64,000 bases of DNA from Deinococcus peraridilitoris DSM 19664 (GCF_000317835.1 NC_019793.1:1922001-1986000), one strand, 5' to 3'. Positions 1 through 11,990 are shown, counted from the first letter of the stretch. The notes: generated from the sequence alone by a model not told the origin. Numbers and translations are program-made.

Positions 1-360
1 TGGAGACATCCTGGTACGTCTGGCCGGTGGTGACGTTCTTGGCGGTAACCTTGATGTCCGCCATCACGTCGACGCTCGCGTCGATCTTCACGCTGCCGGT
101 ATTGGTCTGGCCGCCGTCATTCTGGCCACCCTTGACTTTTTCGGGCACCTGCACGGTCACTGTCTTGTTGATCTGGACGTCCACGCGGACTTCCACGGTC
201 ACGTTGGTCTTGATGTTCGTGAAGACCAGCACGTAGGTGCCGGCGGGCAGCTTGGAGACATCCTGGTACATCTGACCGGTGGTGGCGTTCCTGGCCGTGA
301 CCTTGATGTCCGCCATTGCTTCGGCGTTCAGGTCGAGGCTCACGCTGCCGGTGTTGTTAT
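1..360 (-). repeat. 252-bp in-frame tandem repeat inside the lipoprotein gene
   Basis: The segment starting at 253 (TGGAGACATCCTGGTAC...) recurs at position 1 with a few substitutions. The spacing is 252 bp, exactly 84 codons. Both copies encode the VTA.N.TTGQ.YQDVS motif. The number of copies is unknown because the array leaves the window. Confidence 0.75.
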
Positions 361-493
361 TGCCGGGGTTCTGGCCAGGAGCGGTGCCGCCCTGACCAGG
401 AGGGTTGTTGGAGGGAAGTTGAGTATCGGCCATCTGCCCACAGGCTGCGAGGGTGAGGGCACCGCTGATCAAAAGTGCAGAAAATCGCTTCAT
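1..493 (-). CDS. Repeat-containing lipoprotein, partial at left edge
   Basis: Reading leftward from ATG at 493 (preceded by a purine-rich GGAGAA ribosome-binding site) the product starts MKRFSALLISGALTLAAC, a lipoprotein signal peptide with an LAAC lipobox. A Gly/Asn/Pro-rich linker follows, then an 84-residue unit (NTGSV...ADIKVTA.N.TTGQ.YQDVS, then a valine-rich strand-forming stretch) that begins again; the second copy runs off the window. The period is visible in DNA as near-identical sequence at 1 and 253 (252 bp apart). The units look like small beta-sandwich modules of a surface-anchored protein. No function can be assigned and the C-terminus is missing. Confidence 0.7.
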   Translation of the reverse strand, partial: MKRFSALLISGALTLAACGQMADTQLPSNNPPGQGGTAPGQNPGNNNTGSVSLDLNAEAMADIKVTARNATTGQMYQDVSKLPAGTYVLVFTNIKTNVTVEVRVDVQINKTVTVQVPEKVKGGQNDGGQTNTGSVKIDASVDVMADIKVTAKNVTTGQTYQDVS

Positions 494-1435
<942 letters not shown>

Positions 1436-1438
1436 AAC

Positions 1439-1465
1439 AAGAACCTCGGCCCGGCCGAGGTTCTT
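1439..1465 (+). terminator. tRNA-type intrinsic terminator
   Basis: AAGAACCTCGGC / GCCGAGGTTCTT forms a 12-bp stem around CCG, followed by CGTTT. It sits four bases after the CCA of the tRNA fragment, as expected for a terminator copied together with the tRNA end. Confidence 0.75.
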
Positions 1466-1844
1466 TCGTTTCGCCTTGCATACCCTACGACCCCAAAAGA
1501 CACCCGCGTGCAACGAGGGTATCAAGGGAAATGAGGACATGGACAGGATCATCGCGAGATCCTCCGGTCTTCAAACAGGATGGTGAAACGGCCAAGGGCA
1601 GCCTTCCATACTGAACGCCAAAGCGCGTTGGTGCCGCCTGGTCGACACTGGCAAGGGGGTAATGCAGGTGCTGGAATACGGCATGCACGATCAAGCGCCA
1701 AAGACCACCGGCCAGAAGACGGGACCGCTGCAACCGGAACGAATAGGCTGAAATACGCAAGCGCTTCTCCTCTGTCCTGCTGTCCAAACGGATCCTTACT
1801 GAACTGGCAAACAGAGCGGGAGCCTGCACGCTAGTGTCCAGGGA
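1466..1844. other. Intergenic stretch, no gene seen
   Basis: Several overlapping open frames exist on both strands but none shows family motifs, a ribosome-binding site or consistent codon use. I see no structured RNA or repeat here. Confidence 0.45.
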
Positions 1845-2549
1845 ATGCCGAAGGTGAAGTTCCCCTGGATAATGCACATGGAGTGGCGGGACCTGCTGTT
1901 CATGCACTGGCCGGTCCGGTCAGCGTCCCTGGCCCGCTGTCTGCCAGGCGGAGTGGACCTCGACACCTTTGAGGGGCAGGCGTGGCTGGGAGTCCTTCCC
2001 TTCGCCGTGACCGGCTTTCGTCCACGCGGGATTCCCTTGGGCTTGTCCTACGGTCAGGTGAATGTACGCACCTATGTCCGGGTGAATGGCGTACCCGGGA
2101 TCTGGACGTTCAGCTTGGATGCGGCGAGCGGTTTCTCGGTGCTCGGGGCACGCTGGCTGTACTGCTTGCCTTATTTCGCGGCGGATATTCATCTGCACGC
2201 TCGGGAGGGATGGCTCCAGTTTGGAAGCGTCCGCCGGAGCGATGTCAGGCGTGCCTGCGCCCTGATGTACCGGCCTGTCGGTCGGGTCTTTCACGCGCAC
2301 CCCGGTACGCTGGAGTACTGGCTGACCGAACGCCGTGTCCTGTTTACCGTCGGCTGGAATGGAGGGTTATGGCGGGAGGACGTTCAACACGAGCCGTGGC
2401 CATTACAGCGCGCAGAGATACGTGAGCTTTCCTGCACACTGCACGAACCGTTGGGTCTGCTCACCCTGGGTGTTCCGCTGGCGCATTACGCCCGGGTCGT
2501 CAGGGTGCGTGGCTGGCCTCCGAAAGTTGCAGCAGGAAGTGCGCCGTGA
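1845..2549 (+). CDS. DUF2071 (YqjF-like) protein
   Basis: The 234-residue product has the hallmarks of the DUF2071/COG3361 family: MEWRDLLFMHWPV near the N-terminus, LPGGVDLDTFEGQAWLGVLPF, NVRTYVRVNG, WTFSLDAASGFSVLGAR, LPYF and LEYWLTERRVLFT. Members are single-domain cytoplasmic proteins of unknown biochemical role, structurally related to acetoacetate decarboxylase-like folds. The listed start gives 11 residues before the conserved MEWRD; ATG at 1878 is an alternative. The stop codon overlaps the next gene (GTGA), so the two are probably co-translated. Confidence 0.8.
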   Translation: MPKVKFPWIMHMEWRDLLFMHWPVRSASLARCLPGGVDLDTFEGQAWLGVLPFAVTGFRPRGIPLGLSYGQVNVRTYVRVNGVPGIWTFSLDAASGFSVLGARWLYCLPYFAADIHLHAREGWLQFGSVRRSDVRRACALMYRPVGRVFHAHPGTLEYWLTERRVLFTVGWNGGLWREDVQHEPWPLQRAEIRELSCTLHEPLGLLTLGVPLAHYARVVRVRGWPPKVAAGSAP

Positions 2550-2932
2550 GCATCCCTGGCGTTGGGCTGATTTCACATTATGCGCACGCCAGGATTGATT
2601 TTGCCGCCTCGGGGGTGATGCTGCTCGCACCACTGCTGCTCCCGCTGCGCCGGCGCACCACGGTGATCTCCATCCTTCTGGCCGCCAGCGGCTTCCTGGT
2701 GGGAAGTCACACCGCCTATCCATTTCCTTTGCGCGGTACACCTCTGATTTCCTGGCAGGACCACAGAAGAATCGAGAACGCCAGCTTCCCGGCTTATCTG
2801 TTCCTGTCTGCCGGATGTGGCGCGCTGTGCTTCCGCCCTGACCGAACCTATCTGCTGCTGCTGCTCGCTTCCTATATGCTCGTGCACACGCTCACGGATT
2901 GGAGTGAGCCGGATGCAGAAAGAGGACAGTGA
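2546..2932 (+). CDS. Small hypothetical membrane protein
   Basis: A 128-residue protein starting at GTG that overlaps the DUF2071 stop by four bases. It is hydrophobic: about four transmembrane stretches (roughly residues 19-33, 38-55, 82-95 and 102-117) separated by short polar loops, including PLISWQDHRRIENASFP. I do not recognise the family. The GTGA overlap indicates translational coupling with the DUF2071 gene, so a joint role is likely but unknown. Confidence 0.6.
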   Translation: MSIPGVGLISHYAHARIDFAASGVMLLAPLLLPLRRRTTVISILLAASGFLVGSHTAYPFPLRGTPLISWQDHRRIENASFPAYLFLSAGCGALCFRPDRTYLLLLLASYMLVHTLTDWSEPDAERGQ

Positions 2933-3159
2933 GAGTCCGTGGCCTTGCTTGGAGTCCCTGCGGAGGATTGGAACTCCCAGGGGATGTGCCTGAATCGACC
3001 GCAAGCGGGCGGCAGCAAACACCGGGGCGCAGCAGCCCTGGTGATTGCACCCTGAGGGCAGCTGGAGCCCGGGCGCGGACGTGCGCAACCCTCAATGTGC
3101 GCTGAACACGCCGTTACCTTTTCTCTCCGCTTCCTCAACAGCCAGCGACACCATGAAGG

Positions 3160-3735
3160 ATGACCGACGCACTCGAAGCGATCCGTGCCCTGCTGGGCCT
3201 CGACGTGGAACCCAGAGACCTCACGATTCTCCAGGTTTCCCTGCGGGCCCTGCTGATCTTCCTCGCCACAATTGTCACCGTCCGTGTCGGACAGAAACGC
3301 TTCTTCGGCCGCAACACCGCGATGGACATCATTCTCGCCATCATGCTCGGTTCTGTCGCGAGCCGTGCCATCAACGGCAGCGCTCCATTCCTTCCGACGG
3401 TCGTGGCGGGCTTCGTGCTTGTCGGAATGCATTGGGTCCTGTCGTTCCTCTCGTTTCACTCAAGTGCCTTCGGAAAGCTCGTCAAGGGGAACGCGACGCT
3501 GCTCATCCAGAACGGGGAACTCCAGGCGGACGCGATGCGGAAATTACTTGTCACGCGCGACGACCTGGACGAGGACCTCCGATCAGCTGGCAGCACCGAC
3601 GACCCAGCGTCCGTGAAGGAAGCAAGGATGGAACGCAGCGGCGCACTCAGCGTCATCCCAAAGCGTTCCTCTCCCGAAATCCTGGAGGTACGCGTCGAGA
3701 ACGGCGTGCAAGTCATCCGAATCGAACTGTCATAA
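3160..3735 (+). CDS. DUF421 (YetF-like) membrane protein
   Basis: The 191-residue product begins with an amphipathic segment, then transmembrane stretches (about residues 22-42 and 52-90) with the family motif VGQKRFFGRNTAMDIILAIMLGSVASRAI, followed by a soluble domain with LVKGNATLLIQNGELQ, MRKLLVTRDDLDEDLR and SVIPKRSSPEILEV. This is the YetF N-terminal plus DUF421 arrangement; the family's role is poorly defined and has been connected to spore and envelope functions elsewhere. ATG at 3160 is preceded by a GAAGGA ribosome-binding site. Confidence 0.85.
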   Translation: MTDALEAIRALLGLDVEPRDLTILQVSLRALLIFLATIVTVRVGQKRFFGRNTAMDIILAIMLGSVASRAINGSAPFLPTVVAGFVLVGMHWVLSFLSFHSSAFGKLVKGNATLLIQNGELQADAMRKLLVTRDDLDEDLRSAGSTDDPASVKEARMERSGALSVIPKRSSPEILEVRVENGVQVIRIELS

Positions 3736-4200
3736 TGGGGTTTTCCTGTTCACGTCACGGCTGAAGATGCCAGCGAAAACGGTACCCCGGGCACCTCGCC
3801 AGAAAAGCGTCCGGACCGACCGATGCACTCCCCGTCTTTTTGGTTTGCCTTGATCCTGAGTCAGTTGCTGCAGCGTTCGAAGTGGTCGAGTTCGCTGATA
3901 AGTTTCTTCTCGGCCTTCAGGCTGAGGGCGGCGTGGGAATCGGTCCCATGGGCCTGTCCATGTCCTCGTGGGTGTGCGTCTGCGACCAACGCGGACTGTC
4001 CGAGAAGCGCGTCCTCTCACTTATGCCACCGCGCCGCTTATGCACACTCGCGTCTCGGACAGGACTTCAGCCCGGTGGTTGGCCGGATCGTCGGTTGGGC
4101 CCGTCTCTCCTGTTGCCGTTGCGCACTTTCGTTGCACACTGTGCCTGCGCTTTGTAAGAGGCCTGTGACCCCCGGGTCTCTACACTGCGGCAGGTAGATT
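3736..4200. other. Intergenic region upstream of the GGDEF-EAL gene
   Basis: About 465 bases without a credible gene. Short open frames on both strands lack family resemblance. The region presumably holds the promoter of the downstream gene, but no -35/-10 pair with good spacing stands out. I see no strong hairpin with a T-run. Confidence 0.4.
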
Positions 4201-6540
4201 GTGTCGATCCTTGAAAGATTTGCCCCCAGACGTCTCCTCACGCCGACCTCTCCGGAAGGCGTTCAGCGTGTCCTGCTGATCCTGCTGTTCGGTCTGGTGG
4301 TCGCTCACGCCGTCTGGCTCGTCAGCGCCCCGAGTGAAGGAACTTCGCGCAAGCTGATCGGAAACCTCTTTTTTCTGATGCCTTACCTGGTGGCCGGCAT
4401 CCTGACCGTCCAGGCCGCCCAGGCGCACCGCCACCACCTGCGGCGTGCCTGGGCGTATCTGGCCGCTGGTCTGCTGACCTGGGCCGCTGGTCAGGCGGTC
4501 TTCACGGTGCTTGACCTGCGTGGTGCTCCAACCTTTCCGTCGCTTGCCGACGTGGGCTTTCTGTCCCTGCCGTTGCTGTTTGTGGTGGGCATTCTGCACT
4601 TCTTTCGCGCGCCACCCGGTCGTCTGCAGCGCCTGACCTTTGTGCTGGATGTCGGCATGCTGTTCGTGACATTTGGCAGTGTCCTGTGGCTCGAATACGT
4701 CACGACCATCTGGCAGCGTTACGCCGGACAGCCCTTCGCGCTGCTGGTCGCCATCTCTTACCCTTTCACTGACCTGCTGATGATCGTCGTCGCCTTCGTG
4801 CTGGCACTCTGGAGCCCACGGGAAAGCGCGCGCGCCTACCAGGGCCTCCTGGGGCTGGGGCTGCTGCTCTTTCTGACGGGATCGGTTGGGTACGGTTATC
4901 TGGTCAGTCAGGACCGCTACAGCGTCGGCGACCTGATCGACGTCACCTGGAGTGGGGCTGCGCTGCTGTTCGGTCTGGCGGCGCATGTTGCCCAGCACAC
5001 ACGTGGCTCGCTGCTCATCACCGCCCGTGCCCAGGCTGCCATCTCGGGCGTTGCGACCGTGCTGCTGCACATGCTGCCCTACGGGGCACTGGTCGTTTCC
5101 GCCTCTTTGGCACTCTCGCATCACCAGCACGACACGCCAGCGCCTCACCTTGACATCGGCGCGGGAATCGTGGCGGTGCTGGCCCTCTTTCGCTTTCTGG
5201 TTTCCGAGTTACACGGTGAACGTCTGCGGCAGCAACTTCGGCAGCAGGTGCGGCGGGACGACCTGACCGGTGTACTCAACCGCCGCGAGCTGCACGCCCA
5301 GATTCCGCAACTGGTGCAAGACGCGCTGGCACGCCAGCAGACCGTGGCGGTCCTGTTCGTGGACCTCGACCGGTTCAAGCTGGTCAACGACACCTTCGGT
5401 CACGAAGTCGGCGACGCCTTACTGCTGGAAGCGTCTGCGCGAATTGCAGGCTGTATTCGCCCCAGCGACCTGCTCGTACGCGTGGGTGGTGACGAATTCG
5501 TAGTGGTGCTGGGTCCCCTGCAGGACACCGCCGCGGTCGAGGTCGTGGTGCAGCGCATCCTGTCACGCCTGACGCAGCCCTACACGGCGCGAGAACAGCA
5601 GTTGATGGTCACGGCCAGCATCGGAATTGCGCTGGTGCCCGCCGATACACGCGACGCCTTACAGGCCCTGCGTTTTGCCGACCTCGCGATGTACCAGGCC
5701 AAACAGCAGGGACGCAGCACCCACCGGTATTACCATGCCGCCATCGAGACGGAGTCGAGCGAGCGTTTCGATCTGGAAGCGCAACTCCAGGGCGCGCTGG
5801 CCCGTCAGGAATTCGTGCTGCAATACCAGCCGGTGGTGCGCACCGCCGGGGAAGCGCCGAGCAGCTTCGAGGCCCTGATTCGCTGGCAATCGCACAAGCA
5901 GGGCGTCGTGTCCCCCGCGCAGTTCATTCCGATCGCCGAAGAGCGCGGCCTGATCGTGGAAATCGGGCAGTGGGTGCTGAACGAGGCACTGAGGCAGCTG
6001 CGCTGCTGGCGAAGCGGGGGCCAGGCGCACCTGACGGTGGCCGTGAACATCTCGGCGGTGCAGTTTCGGCACGATCACTTTGCCGAAATGGTGCAGCAGA
6101 CCCTCGCACGGCACGAGTTACCCGGTGAGGCCCTGACACTGGAACTGACCGAGAGCAGCCTGATGAGTGACCTCGAAGCCTCACGCCGTGTGATGGCGCA
6201 ACTGCGCGCTCTGGGCGTGCGTTTTGCCATGGATGACTTTGGAACGGGCTACTCGAGCCTCTCTTACCTGCGCCATTTGCCGGTGGATGTACTGAAAATC
6301 GACCGGTCGTTCGTGTGGTCCCTCGACGAGGTCGGGGTGGCGGTGGTGCGCTCGATCATCGCGCTGGCGCACGAACTGCAGCTGAAAGTGGTCGCCGAGG
6401 GCGTCGAAACGCGCGAGCAGCTGCAGACCCTGCGCACGCTCGGCAGCGACGAGGTGCAAGGTTATCTGATCGCCCGTCCCCTCAGCGCCGAAGACGCGGG
6501 CGCTTTGATCAACGTCCGGCCAGCTGACCCGGTGTCGTGA
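4201..6540 (+). CDS. Membrane-bound GGDEF-EAL protein (cyclic di-GMP turnover)
   Basis: The 779-residue protein has about eight to ten transmembrane helices in residues 20-330, a GGDEF domain (about 340-500) and an EAL domain (about 515-770). The GGDEF motif is intact at 429-433 with a product-inhibition site RPSD five residues upstream. The EAL domain carries FEALIRW (EAL at 557-559), ELTES and DDFGTGYSS (678-686), the metal- and catalysis-linked motifs of an active phosphodiesterase. Both activities could therefore operate, with the membrane region as sensor. It starts at GTG with only a weak GGTAG site upstream. It is a single gene ending in a shared convergent terminator. Confidence 0.92.
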   Translation: MSILERFAPRRLLTPTSPEGVQRVLLILLFGLVVAHAVWLVSAPSEGTSRKLIGNLFFLMPYLVAGILTVQAAQAHRHHLRRAWAYLAAGLLTWAAGQAVFTVLDLRGAPTFPSLADVGFLSLPLLFVVGILHFFRAPPGRLQRLTFVLDVGMLFVTFGSVLWLEYVTTIWQRYAGQPFALLVAISYPFTDLLMIVVAFVLALWSPRESARAYQGLLGLGLLLFLTGSVGYGYLVSQDRYSVGDLIDVTWSGAALLFGLAAHVAQHTRGSLLITARAQAAISGVATVLLHMLPYGALVVSASLALSHHQHDTPAPHLDIGAGIVAVLALFRFLVSELHGERLRQQLRQQVRRDDLTGVLNRRELHAQIPQLVQDALARQQTVAVLFVDLDRFKLVNDTFGHEVGDALLLEASARIAGCIRPSDLLVRVGGDEFVVVLGPLQDTAAVEVVVQRILSRLTQPYTAREQQLMVTASIGIALVPADTRDALQALRFADLAMYQAKQQGRSTHRYYHAAIETESSERFDLEAQLQGALARQEFVLQYQPVVRTAGEAPSSFEALIRWQSHKQGVVSPAQFIPIAEERGLIVEIGQWVLNEALRQLRCWRSGGQAHLTVAVNISAVQFRHDHFAEMVQQTLARHELPGEALTLELTESSLMSDLEASRRVMAQLRALGVRFAMDDFGTGYSSLSYLRHLPVDVLKIDRSFVWSLDEVGVAVVRSIIALAHELQLKVVAEGVETREQLQTLRTLGSDEVQGYLIARPLSAEDAGALINVRPADPVS

Positions 6541-6561
6541 CCGGACTTGAACAGATGAGCA

Positions 6562-6602
6562 GTGCAAAAAGAAGAGGGCTGGCAGCCCTCTTCTTTTTGC
6601 AC
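6562..6602. terminator. Bidirectional terminator between convergent genes
   Basis: GTGCAAAAAGAAGAGGGCT and its exact complement form a 19-bp stem around GGC, with A- and T-rich arm ends giving a U-tract in both directions. It serves the GGDEF-EAL gene and the leftward lipoprotein gene. Confidence 0.85.
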
Positions 6603-6607
6603 CCTCT

Positions 6608-8647
6608 TCAGGGCAGCGTCATGACTGGCAGCTCGGCCACCCGGCCGCTTTCCGCCTGTGCATTCAGGGGCGCGGCTCCTGGAGTGCGGACCTCGAAGGG
6701 TCCGGGAGGGGTGAACACGAAGCCATAACGGCCCTGGCCATCCGTCTGCGTTCGGGCAAAGACGCGGCCATTCACGTACAGCTCGACGCTGCGCCCTCCC
6801 AGCGACTGACCGGGAATCGCTTCACCTGCCCAGGTCACGCGGCCTTCGACTGCCCGCAGGGCGCGGGTATCGGGCCGCTTCCAGGGGTGTGCCTGCCCGA
6901 AGGGACCACCAGCGCTGACAAAACGCGCCGTCAGGTCGGGCAGTGCCTGGGCCGTCGTTCGGGCACCCGAATTGACGCTGGTGTCGCTGGTGCGGTACGA
7001 GTAGCCAACCCAGCCGTCGAGCCCGGCGTCCAGCGCCCCGTTCACCTGATGCAGCGTCCCAAGCGGCTTGTTGAGGTACATGGCGCTGCCGGCGGCCACC
7101 AGGCGCGTTCCGCGGTGCTTGACGGCAAATGCGTTCCACTCGTCGTACCAGCGGGCCTGGTCGGGCACGTCGTCACGTTTGTAGTTCATCAGCACGTTCA
7201 GATCGAAGTAGCCCAGACGGGCCCACTGTGCCCAGTCCTGCAGCACCTCGGTGTAGGCGCGGGAAGCCTCGAACGCCTGGATGGTGCGCGGTCCGGGGCC
7301 GTATGTGATGGTGGCGACGTCCACCCAGACTTCTGGCCGGATGGCCTTCACCCCCAGGTAGATGCGCCGCACCAGATTGGTGATCTGCTCGCGGCGCCAC
7401 GCCATCCAGGCCGGGTCAGTGGGCCGTGGGATTCCGGTGATGCCAAGTTCCTGCCGAAAGCGCTCCAGGGCCACCGGGTTGTACCCCCATGTCGGAACCC
7501 CCCCAGCGTCCGGGTAGCGGACCCGGTCGAGCTGTACGCCGTCGACATCGTAGTTGCGCACCACGCTGAGGTACATCTCGGCGATGTACTCACTGGCCTC
7601 CGGATGGCCGGGATCCAGGAAGTAGTCGTTGCCTGCGCGCGCCTCACCGTCCTGACGCAACATCAGCCAGTTGGCGTCAGCGCTCGCCGAGAGACCGTTG
7701 GTGTTGAACACGTGATCGCCTTGAGAAGGAGCCGGGTTGTCCGAGACGTTCACGATGGCGGTCGTGATGATCCAGGCATGCACCTGCAGGCCCGCCGCGT
7801 GCGCCTTGGTCAGCACATCCTGCAAAGGATCGAAGCCCTCGGGCACTGCCGGATCATCGGTGCGCGGCATGCTGGAGGCGTTGCAGTAGCAGTCGCCGCG
7901 CTTGCCGACCTGTACGAACAGCACGTTGACGTTCATACGCCGTGCGTCGGCGATGAGCTGGTCGACTTCCTGCGGCGTCTTGAAGCCAGGTCCGAATGCG
8001 TCGACCCACAAACCACGCAACTCACTGCCGACGCGCCGCTCGGGCGGTTTGACGGCGGGGGTCGGCGCTGGGGCCTCGACCTGCGGATTCACGGGCCTGG
8101 CCGGTGGCTCTGCCGAAGGCGCGGGAGCGGTCGGTACGGTCTCGTGCACGGGCGCGCCCGGTGCGGGCGCCGGACGTGCCGAGGAGGTGGGCCCGGACAC
8201 GCCGGGCGAAACCGGCGCAGAAGAGGCTTCTGACGGGCGGGCTTTTTCGGGGCGGGTTTGCCCGGGTGTGCCCTGGGGCGCGCTCGGCAAACTGGGTTCA
8301 GGCGCGGCTTCAACTGACGGTTCAGCGGGCGTGGGTCTGCTTGCCTCCTCGGGCTGCGGAGCGGGCGTGACGGACGGCAGGATCTGCCCCGCTGGGGCTG
8401 CGGGAACCTGATCTTGCGGCGCGCTCGCCTGGGAAGATTCCGGTTTTACGGGCCGCTTGTCAGGCCGCTTGTCAGGCTGCGGCGCGCGAGCCGGGGGCCG
8501 GACAGGCGTGGCAGGAGCCGTGACGGGCGCGGGCGCGGTAACACTCACCGTGGGATCGGCAGAACGCTCACCCTGTGGGCGCTCGCGGCACCCGGAAAGC
8601 GCCACGGTCAGCGAAAGCAGGACAAAGGAAACAAGACGCTTGGACAT
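6608..8647 (-). CDS. Lipoprotein with glycoside-hydrolase-like GHL10 domain
   Basis: The 679-residue protein begins MSKRLVSFVLLSLTVALSGC, a lipoprotein signal with Cys20. Residues 21-205 are an extreme Pro/Ala-rich linker. From RVGSELRGLWVDAFGPGF on, the sequence matches the GHL10 (DUF187) TIM-barrel family: NVNVLFVQVGKRGDCYCN, GLQVHAWIITT, YDVDGVQLDRVRYPD, NVLMNYKRDD and GLDGWVGYSYR. A C-terminal beta domain (about 585-679) with GQGRYGFVFTPPGPFEVRTP follows. It is probably exported, lipid-anchored and active on cell-wall or surface glycan; the substrate is unknown. Confidence 0.85.
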   Translation of the reverse strand: MSKRLVSFVLLSLTVALSGCRERPQGERSADPTVSVTAPAPVTAPATPVRPPARAPQPDKRPDKRPVKPESSQASAPQDQVPAAPAGQILPSVTPAPQPEEASRPTPAEPSVEAAPEPSLPSAPQGTPGQTRPEKARPSEASSAPVSPGVSGPTSSARPAPAPGAPVHETVPTAPAPSAEPPARPVNPQVEAPAPTPAVKPPERRVGSELRGLWVDAFGPGFKTPQEVDQLIADARRMNVNVLFVQVGKRGDCYCNASSMPRTDDPAVPEGFDPLQDVLTKAHAAGLQVHAWIITTAIVNVSDNPAPSQGDHVFNTNGLSASADANWLMLRQDGEARAGNDYFLDPGHPEASEYIAEMYLSVVRNYDVDGVQLDRVRYPDAGGVPTWGYNPVALERFRQELGITGIPRPTDPAWMAWRREQITNLVRRIYLGVKAIRPEVWVDVATITYGPGPRTIQAFEASRAYTEVLQDWAQWARLGYFDLNVLMNYKRDDVPDQARWYDEWNAFAVKHRGTRLVAAGSAMYLNKPLGTLHQVNGALDAGLDGWVGYSYRTSDTSVNSGARTTAQALPDLTARFVSAGGPFGQAHPWKRPDTRALRAVEGRVTWAGEAIPGQSLGGRSVELYVNGRVFARTQTDGQGRYGFVFTPPGPFEVRTPGAAPLNAQAESGRVAELPVMTLP

Positions 8648-8858
8648 GGTGTGCGTTTATTGTGACGGATTTTGCAAGAGCGCAGGAAAGCGATCGAGGT
8701 CGCTTCGGTCAAGCGCACGCATGCTAGGCTGTTTTGACTGCCCCGCAAGGCGCACGACATTCACATCACTTCTGTTCTGCCGCACCATTGCGCGGCTCGC
8801 ATTGTCCTACAACCTCTTTCCATCCACTCAGGACGACCCCATCCTCATAAGGAGCACC

Positions 8859-10514
<1,656 letters not shown>

Positions 10515-10644
10515 GGACCCTCCAGCCGCAGTTGCGGTTGATCCCAGCTTGCCCGCTCGGCGGGGCATTGACGGTTTGGTTTCGCGCGAACGTCCATGCC
10601 TCACCGTATCCCTCAGGAAGCAGCTGAGGGCACGTGAAATACTG

Positions 10645-10670
10645 AGGGCGTGAAATTTCACGCCCTTTTT
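10645..10670 (+). terminator. Palindrome with T-run over the VanW start codon
   Basis: AGGGCGTGAAATTTCACGCCCT (10645-10666) is a perfect 22-bp palindrome followed by TTTT. As RNA it would fold into an 8- to 9-bp GC-rich stem with an AAUU loop and a U-tract, an intrinsic terminator that would end rnj transcripts. It also contains the GAGGG ribosome-binding site and GTG start (10650) of the VanW gene, so the same hairpin could hide that start. Confidence 0.7.
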
Positions 10671-11990
10671 GTGCTCGGAGCTGCCCTGCTGCTTGGCCCG
10701 GCGGCCGCTGCCCAGAGCGGTGAAACGCCGCCAGAGCCGCCTGCCCTGCCCATCGAAGCCGCTCCCACAGTGCCTCCAGCGCTCCCAGGCGAACCGGCGC
10801 CTCCAGAACCCGTGCCAGTGCCCCCGGCGCCTCTGCCTGCCCCAGCCCCTCTCCCCTCCCCTGCCGTGACACCGGCAGCACGGGCTGTTGCACTCAGCGT
10901 GGTTTTCACCGAGACCGTACCAACGGCCCTGAACGGCCAGAAAATCTATGAGACACGGCGTGAAATATTCAACCTGAGCGAGGAACGCAGCAAAATCTTG
11001 CGGGCCGGTGCAAAGATGACCCTCAGCTTGCGACAGGACGTCGAGCAGTTCGCCAGGCGGCTCGAACGTGAAGCGCAGGACGCCCGCTTCGAGTACGCGC
11101 CGATTTCCGGCGAGTGGCGGCTCGTGATGCGCGGTGCGGTCAAGGTGGATCTGGACGCCACCCTGGCCGCTGTGGAGAGTGCGCTGCGCGACCCGGCCAC
11201 AAGGCGGGTCAACGTGGTGTACTCCACCATCCGCCCCGCACGCACCCTGGATTTTTTCCTGCAAAAAGGCATTACCAGCCTGCTGGGCGAGGGCAGCACC
11301 AGTTACGCGGGTTCTTCAAAGGCGCGCATGGCCAACATTCACTTGGGAACGCGCAACTTTCAGGACGTGCTGCTGGACAAGAACGCCTTTTCCTTCAATC
11401 AGATGGTCGGTCCGGTCTCGGCTGCCCGCGGTTACCTGCCCGGGCTGGTCATTGCCGGCGAGCGCACCGCGTCCGGCGTGGGCGGCGGCATCTGCCAGGT
11501 CTCGACTACAGTGTTCCGGGCATTGTATGCGGCCGGTCTGCCGGTACGCGAGCGGCAGAATCACTCGTATCAGGTGCACTACTACGATCCGCAGGGACTT
11601 GACGCCACCATCTACCAGCCCAACCTCGACCTCAAGTTCGACAACGACACAGGAGCTTCGCTGTGGTTTCAGGCCACCTGGGACGACCGCACCGCCCGCC
11701 TGAACATCCAGGTGTTCGGCCGCCCACGCCTGGAAACGGTCGAAGTCGGTGCGCCACGGGTGCTGGCCACCCAGGCGGTTCCGCCGGAACGCCTGATTAC
11801 CGACCCCTCGCTGGCCCCGGGACGGCGCGTTCAAGTCGACTGGGCCGCGCCGGGCGCAACGATCGAAGTGCAGCGTGTGTTCAGGCGGGGCGGCGAGGTG
11901 GTGCGCAGCGAGGTGCTGCGGAGTGTCTACCGCCCGTGGCCAAACATCTATCTGGTCGGACCACAGGGCGCTGGAACGGCCGAACGCTGA
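10650..11990 (+). CDS. VanW family exported protein
   Basis: The 446-residue product starts with a signal peptide (MKFHALFVLGAALLLGPAAAAQSG), then a Pro-rich linker (about 26-78). A domain of about 150 residues follows, then the VanW core: NIHLGTRNFQDVLLDKNAFSFNQMVGPVSAARGYLPG, GVGGGICQVSTTVFRAL, PVRERQNHSYQVHYYDP, GLDATIYQP. A G5-like tail of beta strands ends the protein. VanW proteins are cell-wall-associated and their biochemical role is unknown. The GTG start lies inside a perfect palindrome, so expression may be attenuated. The next gene follows after 91 bases. Confidence 0.85.
   Translation: MKFHALFVLGAALLLGPAAAAQSGETPPEPPALPIEAAPTVPPALPGEPAPPEPVPVPPAPLPAPAPLPSPAVTPAARAVALSVVFTETVPTALNGQKIYETRREIFNLSEERSKILRAGAKMTLSLRQDVEQFARRLEREAQDARFEYAPISGEWRLVMRGAVKVDLDATLAAVESALRDPATRRVNVVYSTIRPARTLDFFLQKGITSLLGEGSTSYAGSSKARMANIHLGTRNFQDVLLDKNAFSFNQMVGPVSAARGYLPGLVIAGERTASGVGGGICQVSTTVFRALYAAGLPVRERQNHSYQVHYYDPQGLDATIYQPNLDLKFDNDTGASLWFQATWDDRTARLNIQVFGRPRLETVEVGAPRVLATQAVPPERLITDPSLAPGRRVQVDWAAPGATIEVQRVFRRGGEVVRSEVLRSVYRPWPNIYLVGPQGAGTAER

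Noticed and set aside
8457..8858. N-terminal extension of RNase J
   Set aside because: It overlaps the divergent lipoprotein gene, has no conserved sequence, and ATG 8859 has a clear ribosome-binding site.
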